A model generated the notes under the pieces. It made no database searches. It had not been told where the DNA came from and was given only the letters and a program-made list of their open reading frames with translations. Shown in pieces: positions 58,226 to 64,000 of a DNA stretch of 64,000 nucleotides. This DNA comes from Parietaria judaica (lineage: Eukaryota > Streptophyta > Magnoliopsida > Rosales > Urticaceae), in assembly GCA_954871525.1 (NCBI GenBank), contig OX940864.1, positions 14,378,001 to 14,442,000 of the forward strand, written 5' to 3'. Positions within the stretch are counted from its first letter, which is position 1, and every line of letters begins with the position of its first letter. A program made the position numbers and the translations under genes.

Positions 58226-58258
<33 letters not shown>
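58221..58258. repeat. (AT)n microsatellite
   Basis: TA/AT dinucleotide run just upstream of the MULE MITE. Confidence 0.9.
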
Positions 58259-58262
<4 letters not shown>

Positions 58263-58295
58263 GCATGATACGAGTAGCTAATATGTATTTTCAAA

Positions 58296-58764
58296 GGGTT
58301 AATGACGGCAAAAATACCCAAAGTTTGGTTAAAGAATCCCTCATGTACCCAAAGTTTAAAAGTGGTGGCAAAAATACCCAAAGCCACATTTGGGGAGTTG
58401 ACCACTCCATTCTCGTAACGCCCTTAACTTACCCGTTAACTATGGCCACGTGGACAAACGTGGGTTGCTGACATTATAATTTTTGCCACGTGAACGAGCC
58501 CACATCAGCCTCGTTTACGACAAAACAAGGAATTAAACCCCTAATTAATATCATTCAACACAACTAATTGAACCCTTAATGATCACACTTAACAAAACAG
58601 ATTTGTCCACGTAGCCAGAATTAACAGGTAAGTTAACGGCGTTACGAGAATGGAGTGGTCAACTCACCAAATGTGACTTTGGGTATTTTTGCCACCACTT
58701 TTAAACTTTGGGTACACGAGGGGTTCTTTGACCAAACTTTGGGTATTTTTGCCGTCATTAACCC
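58296..58764. mobile_element. MULE-type MITE, 469 bp, sister of 25249-25707
   Basis: The left end GGGTTAATGACGGCAAAAAT is exactly repeated in inverted form at the right end. A perfect 9-bp TSD, ATTTTCAAA, flanks it (58287-58295 and 58765-58773). The arms share AGTTGACCACTCCATTCTCG with the sister copy. G-box-like GCCACGTG words occur inside. No coding capacity. Confidence 0.95.
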
Positions 58765-59039
58765 ATTTTCAAAACATACTACAGTTTCTTTTTATACCCT
58801 CTATCATTTTGATATTCACGGACTCAGAATTGCATAATCATTATTTTTTAAATAACTTTTACTTTTATATTTATTTCTTTGTTTTCACAAATATATACTT
58901 TTTTTTTAATCTTTTGAAAGCCAAAATAATAATAACTTTTAGTTTTTAAGGATTTAACTTTTATAATGAAATAATTAAAGATTAATATTAACGTAGTTTC
59001 TTACCTCAAGAGTAACGAAGCTAGTAGAGTTTCGATTTG

Positions 59040-59760
59040 AATTTGCTAACGGGAAAATAAGATGGATCTTGATCTTCGCGTCGTCAATACTCTAGCACAA
59101 GAAAATGAAAATAAAAGCAATAAAAACACGACGGTTTTTTTAGAGAGGTACGTCCCAATGCGGTAGTTGACAACGTCATCTGTAGGTTTACTGAAGGTGA
59201 AAATTACCAGAACCACAAGCCAATTCTGATAAGGAAGTATGAAAAACAATAAGAAAATACAAATCTCTCACCTCTCTCTCTCTCTCTTATAATGACTGCG
59301 TGCTTGTAATGGTGCTCTTCTTCTTGAATTTATAGATTCCTTTTTCTGCCCGTTGGGGCTTCATTTGAAAGTGGCAGTAGTGACTGACACGTGGGCCATT
59401 ACTTGCGAGAGTTGCGTTGTGTTGAACTTGACTTGGTTTGAATGATGGTTTGAACTTGGTCGTGGCGTCATTCTGTCCGAGGTGTTGACCTTTTAAATGG
59501 AGTTTTGGCTATTTCTGCCCGGGTTCTTGTTGACTCTTTCAGTCCGGGGTTGAGCATGGCTTTGGGCCGAGAGGTTGTTTGGGTTTGGGCCTTGCATTTT
59601 CCTTTGGTGGGCCTTGAATCATTGTTGCAAAGGCCCATATTTACACGAATACTTTATTTATTCATGTTTACTTTGGTCTTATTTATTTGGAACGCAAATT
59701 TCATTAACGTGACCTTATTGTTTCTTATTTAGAACGAATTTACACATAAAAAATTAGTAG
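59040..59760 (-). mobile_element. Possible minus-strand LTR-like or promoter-like segment
   Basis: On the minus strand a TATA box (CTATAAATTC near 59330), a GA-rich leader and a run of GGCCCA/GGGCC words upstream give an LTR- or promoter-like layout. A 67-codon minus-strand frame (59046-59249) has no recognised domain. No LTR ends or PBS could be fixed. Confidence 0.25.
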
Positions 59761-59840
59761 AGAGTTGTATTAATTGTCAAGTTATAATTTGAAAGTATAT
59801 TTTAGACTTTTTCAATAAAAATAATAGTTAACATAGAAAA

Positions 59841-60208
59841 GGATAATTGCGATAAAAGTACTCACACTTTGACCAACTTAGTCTGCTAGGGTTAAAAGTG
59901 GAAAAAAGCGGCAAAGATACTCAAAGTTAACAACTACGAGGAGACATAGTTTTCGTCCAACTTTTTTTACGGACGTTAGTAATTTTTTTTAAGCATAATG
60001 CTATTAAATAATATCCAAGATTCACATCTATGTGGTCATCCAACTATCTGAAATCTTCTCTCATTTAAATCCGGCAGAAAAAATTGGAATGAAAACATGT
60101 GTCGCCTCACATCTGTTGACTTAAGGTACTTTTGCTGCTATTATATAACTTTAGACCCCTAACGTTGTAGTTTATCAAAATTTTGATACTTTTACTGCAA
60201 TTATCTCC
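59841..60208. mobile_element. Degenerate MULE-type MITE, ~370 bp
   Basis: The inverted ends GGATAATTGCGATAAAAGTA (left) and, on the minus strand, GGAGATAATTGCAGTAAAAG (right) follow the TAATTGCGGCAAAA style of the larger MULE MITEs here. Flanking 9-mers do not match. Confidence 0.6.
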
Positions 60209-60324
60209 TAAAAAAAAGAGAAAATAGCTTATATATGCATAAAAAAAATTCTCTATACATATATTACAAGCCAATTATGAAAATGACAAAAAGGAAAAAA
60301 AAAAAGGAACAATAAAGGTAATAA

Positions 60325-60804
60325 GAAGAAATATTTTCCAAAACACAAGTTCAACGTTTTCTATTCCTGCTTGCATTAAATCTGAATAATTATTCCCCAA
60401 ATTGTATTTTACTTCATTTTGGACAAAAATATTCTTTTCTTTTACATGAGTTGAGAAACTGTCATACTCTACTCATATATCAAACCTTGTGCCAAAAACT
60501 GTCAACCATACGCGAAAAAATGTCAAAGTTAAGACAATATTGCCCAACTAATATTTAATATTGCCTAATTATACGTACTATTTTTGCTCTTTTTTTTTTT
60601 TTAAATACCAGAAATCGTCAAACTTTACTCATAAAATTGTCCAACTTTGTGCCAAAAACTGTAAAATGACATTTTCTAAACTCGGGTAGAGAAAATGATA
60701 TTTTTGTCCAAAATTAAGTAAAATACAGTTTGGAGAATAATTATTCAGATTCGTTAAAGTGAGTAGCAGAAAACTTTGAACTTGTAGTTTGAGAAATATT
60801 TCTT
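60325..60804. mobile_element. TIR element, ~480 bp, superfamily undetermined
   Basis: Inverted arms of over 100 bp: left words AAGAAATATTTTCCAAAACA, TCTGAATAATTATTC and TTTTGGACAAAAATAT recur in inverted form at 60660-60804. A direct TAAG (or TAA plus G) flanks it, which could be a 3-bp PIF/Harbinger-type target, but the termini are not diagnostic. The centre has GTGCCAAAAACTGT in direct repeat (60491 and 60649). Confidence 0.65.
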
Positions 60805-61067
60805 TAAGTTTCCGGATATGTATGTGTTTATAGGCTATTATTTATTTTGAAGTAATATATATATATATATATATATATATGAATTTATATATAAGCCATA
60901 TCTTTAAATTATAGATGTCCTTTTCAACTGATCAGTGTATGATGTTTGACATATGCAAATGCATCTTCATCTCAAACTTGGGCAAGCAAACCTAGTTCTG
61001 TAGAATACTAGTATACTCGTAGAATTTAAATCCCCTATCAATATTTTTGTCTTGGAATGTTCTTTAA

Positions 61068-61069
<2 letters not shown>

Positions 61070-61102
<33 letters not shown>
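61070..61102. repeat. (TATATG)n microsatellite
   Basis: About five hexamer units of TATATG/ATGTAT. Confidence 0.9.
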
Positions 61103-62485
61103 ATATACACGCGCGCGTGCTTGTTACTAATTAAGGATATTTCATTTTTGCTTTTTATATGCCTTTATTTTCAATTTTGATAAAAACATACCTTCTAACT
61201 TTTAAGTACTGCTACTATACACTCTAAATGTGTTTTTGTTTTATTTTTACACCCTCCAATCATTTTAGTTTTTGAAAACCAAGATGTTCCTCTTATTAAT
61301 AATCATAGAATATATTTTTTATTCTTACATTCTCTTTAATTTTATTTTTGACAAAACATACCAATTATATTCCAAAATTAGGGATTTTAAGTTTTAAAAT
61401 GAAATAAAAAAGTAAAAAGATAGATGGCTATATTGTTAAGTTACACTTAAATAGTACATTTTTAATTATTTTTTTAAGAGAAATGATATATTGCATAAAA
61501 AATGGACACAAGTTATAAAGAAGAGAACCGCTTAAAATACTTACGTTATTTTTTTTAGAGTTTAAATACTCAAGTTAATCTTTTGGTGTCAAAAACTTAT
61601 GATGCTATATTTTTATCGCTACTTAATAGTAGACACCGCTAAATGCCACGTGGCATCAAGGTGAATTGTTATGCTAAGTAACATGAATGGACCCAATAAA
61701 AAAATTATTATTTGCAGTAAAAATATCGATTTTGTAGCACTTAAATGCTTCTATAAAAAATACTTAACAATATATTCTTGTAACTTTGTCCCTTTGTGTG
61801 TGTAATATGTTAACGTCCAAGTAGCATATAAATTATAATGTCAATGTGTTAAGCCGCATCCCAGAATAAAAAAAGATGCAAGATAATTCTCATTATAAAA
61901 TAAATATTTCATAGTTAAAATAACACCATGCTCCAATGCCTTATAATTCAAATAGTTTTTTGATAAGACTCAAAAAAATATCACTCGCGTGTTGCTAAAG
62001 GCGTTGGAGCATGGTTTTTTTTTTTGGCAGTTTTTGTTCTTTAGCCGGAAAAAAGTATTTTTGCGGGCGACTATTTTCTCGATCCCGGGTTGTTTTGCTA
62101 CTACATCCGCAAATAAACATGCTTGTCAAATTATTATTATTATTTTTTATAGTAATGTACATCCATCAAAGTATGAGTTGAAAAAAAATGTTTTGCGGTG
62201 GGCAAGGAAAGAGAGCCATCTTAATTGCTTGATCGTGCTCTGATTTAATTTTCCATTTCATAAAGTTTATTGACAGTTTACTACACGTATATAGTCAATT
62301 TGATATTTTGAAATATAAAATTGAACATTTATTAGATTACCAAGTCGGTTCAAATGAGTAAATATGGTTTAAATTTATATAATTCTTTGCTATTAATGAG
62401 CTCGATTGAAGATAATAAAATATCATAGTAATCATACCACTTGGCGATGTATTTTTCGACTTAGTTTTATTTTGGTCAAATAATT

Positions 62486-62487
<2 letters not shown>

Positions 62488-62519
<32 letters not shown>
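62488..62519. repeat. (CT)n microsatellite
   Basis: Uninterrupted CT dinucleotide run of about 16 units. Confidence 0.95.
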
Positions 62520-62523
<4 letters not shown>

Positions 62524-64000
62524 TATATATATATATGTATATATATTGAAGTTTAAATTAATATATGAAACTTCTTCATGCACTTATTGATAACAATACA
62601 ATGGAGCCTCTCCCGAACTTAATACTAGGTATATTGATAAACTCAAATAATATTTTATATTGTCTGATCTTGGAGACTACTGAAAAAATCATTAATTTTG
62701 ATTAAAAAATATATTATCAGTTTATCTCAATATAAATATATAGTCTCATTAAATTGAATAATAATTCTTGGTACAAATATAAAAATATAATTAAGACGAT
62801 ATATATTGAATTCATCTGTATTTTTGAAACTCATCGGTAATTTTTTTTTTCTAATATAATTCAAAAGTTACAATATTGTGTTCTTGCCAAAAAAATCGTG
62901 AAGACTTTTTGCTATATCAATAAGTACTTCATTATAAACGGATCCAAATGCATTATGTTCTTCAAGTTTTGATTCTCGTGGCAAAATACCAAACAATATA
63001 TTTTTATCGCAACAGAACAATAAGCACACTGGTGTATTATGCCATATCATCTTGATAATATTTCAAAATAGTTATTTATGGCAAAAATATATTTGTTTTT
63101 CATTTGATAGCATTGAAAATACACTTAAGGTTTTTTTTTTTTCTCACGGAGACATATATGAACACCTGACTTTTACATGTAGATATTGCAGTGTAGGATA
63201 TCTATTCCACACGATAAAATCTTCAGATTTTTTTATTTTATTTTTATTAAAATCTTGAGATTATGCTGCGTAAATCTGAATAGGCTTGAGTATTTATAAA
63301 CCCTGAACTCGGATCCATTCATATGCGATTTTAAAGAAATCGAATCTTATTTGACATGGTTAAGAAAACTCAAGCTAGATGTAGGTTTAAAACGTGCATT
63401 TTCAAGTTTATATTATTACACCCATAAAGTAATATGTTCCGAAAAAGTCAACGCGCTTCATACCAATCCGGCAGAACTTTACCGGTCATAAACTAAAGCT
63501 GTCAAAGAAGGGAAACAACATATTGATCAGTTATTAGAGTCTTAAAAGCATGTTATATGGTCCAATAATTTAGAGAGCCTTCACCTAACAAATGCCATGA
63601 AAGAAATAATTAAAAGGTATGACTAAGCAGATCTTAAACCCCACAAGGTTTCAGTCCAATCATTATTACTACATGCCATGCAATTTTACATGTAAAAGTC
63701 AGGTAGAATAATTTTGACCCCTAATCTTGTTCTATTTGTTTTAAAGACACCAACCAAAAATAAAAATAAAATCTTGAGGAATTCAATTTCCTTCCTAACC
63801 AAACAGTCTAGTTTGAATTGAATAGAGAGGGAAGAATTGTTGAATTGATTGAGGAACTGACCATTTGGTATTAATACAATAAATAGTAAGCTGCCTTCAG
63901 TTAATGGGTATTAAATTATGCGATTTAATGAGAGCCACCAAATGCCAAAACAAAGTGGTTTAACTTCATTACTTTTCCCTCCCTTTAAATATTTATAAGG

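Larger units (their letters stand above)
60805..64000. other. AT-rich intergenic stretch, no gene seen
   Basis: No supported coding frame or delimited element. Holds an (AT)n run at about 60859-60880, a (TATATG)n run at about 61070-61102, and a (CT)n run at 62488-62519. GCCACGTGGCATC at about 61648 resembles the inner words of the MULE MITEs, but no ends were found. Confidence 0.55.

Noticed and set aside
61550..61790. Segment with GCCACGTGGCATC resembling MULE MITE interiors
   Set aside because: No terminal inverted repeat or TSD was found around it.

Overview
This window looks like nuclear DNA of a flowering plant, most likely a eudicot. The supporting evidence is an AT-rich background, widely spaced small genes with plant-type introns, plant-only protein families (OVATE, GIR-type EAR repressors), and many plant transposon families. 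The species cannot be told from the sequence.

Five host genes are well supported. They are an OVATE family protein (5503-6309, minus), an intronless CAF1/CNOT7-type deadenylase of high GC (26821-27696, minus), a four-exon ubiquitin E2 variant of the UEV1/MMS2 type (30170-32753, minus; exons placed from splice sites), an RRM + CCHC + SR-rich protein (35747-37354, plus), and a GIR1/GIR2-type small repressor with an EAR motif and a C-terminal zinc ribbon (49107-49454, minus). They share no operon-like organisation. Two act on RNA (deadenylation, probable splicing), two are transcriptional repressors or co-repressors, and one is a K63-ubiquitin cofactor.

The rest is intergenic and dominated by mobile DNA, much of which can be delimited to the base by target-site duplications (TSDs) read by eye. 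11.8-19.1 kb holds a tRNA-derived SINE, a pogo/Emigrant element that keeps the end of its transposase, a solo LTR, an odd 905-bp LTR-like element with two primer-binding-site motifs, and a gene-capturing MULE-like element. 20.3-24.9 kb is a gag-only (non-autonomous) Copia-type element with two 0.79-kb LTRs and TSD AGAAC. 25.2-26.6 kb holds a MULE MITE and a hAT-like element. 29.1 kb holds a second SINE. 33.3-35.1 kb holds a foldback MULE and an array rich in GGGTACCC. 39.6-45.8 kb is a decayed minus-strand Copia element with TSD GTTTT. Its 3' LTR carries a 466-bp internal deletion and its reverse transcriptase runs straight into that LTR. An LTR-like insertion interrupts its gag.

52.1-60.8 kb is a second dense cluster: a solo LTR, a second member of the gene-capturing family (carrying a 49-codon piece of an isoflavone-reductase-like gene), a ~1-kb near-palindromic foldback element, a hAT-like element with GC-rich ends, another MULE MITE and a TIR element of undetermined type. 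No tRNA, rRNA, CRISPR or organellar genes were seen. The remaining AT-rich stretches (1-5.3, 6.8-11.2, 45.8-49.1, 50.4-52.1 and 60.8-64 kb) show only low-complexity sequence and old repeats.
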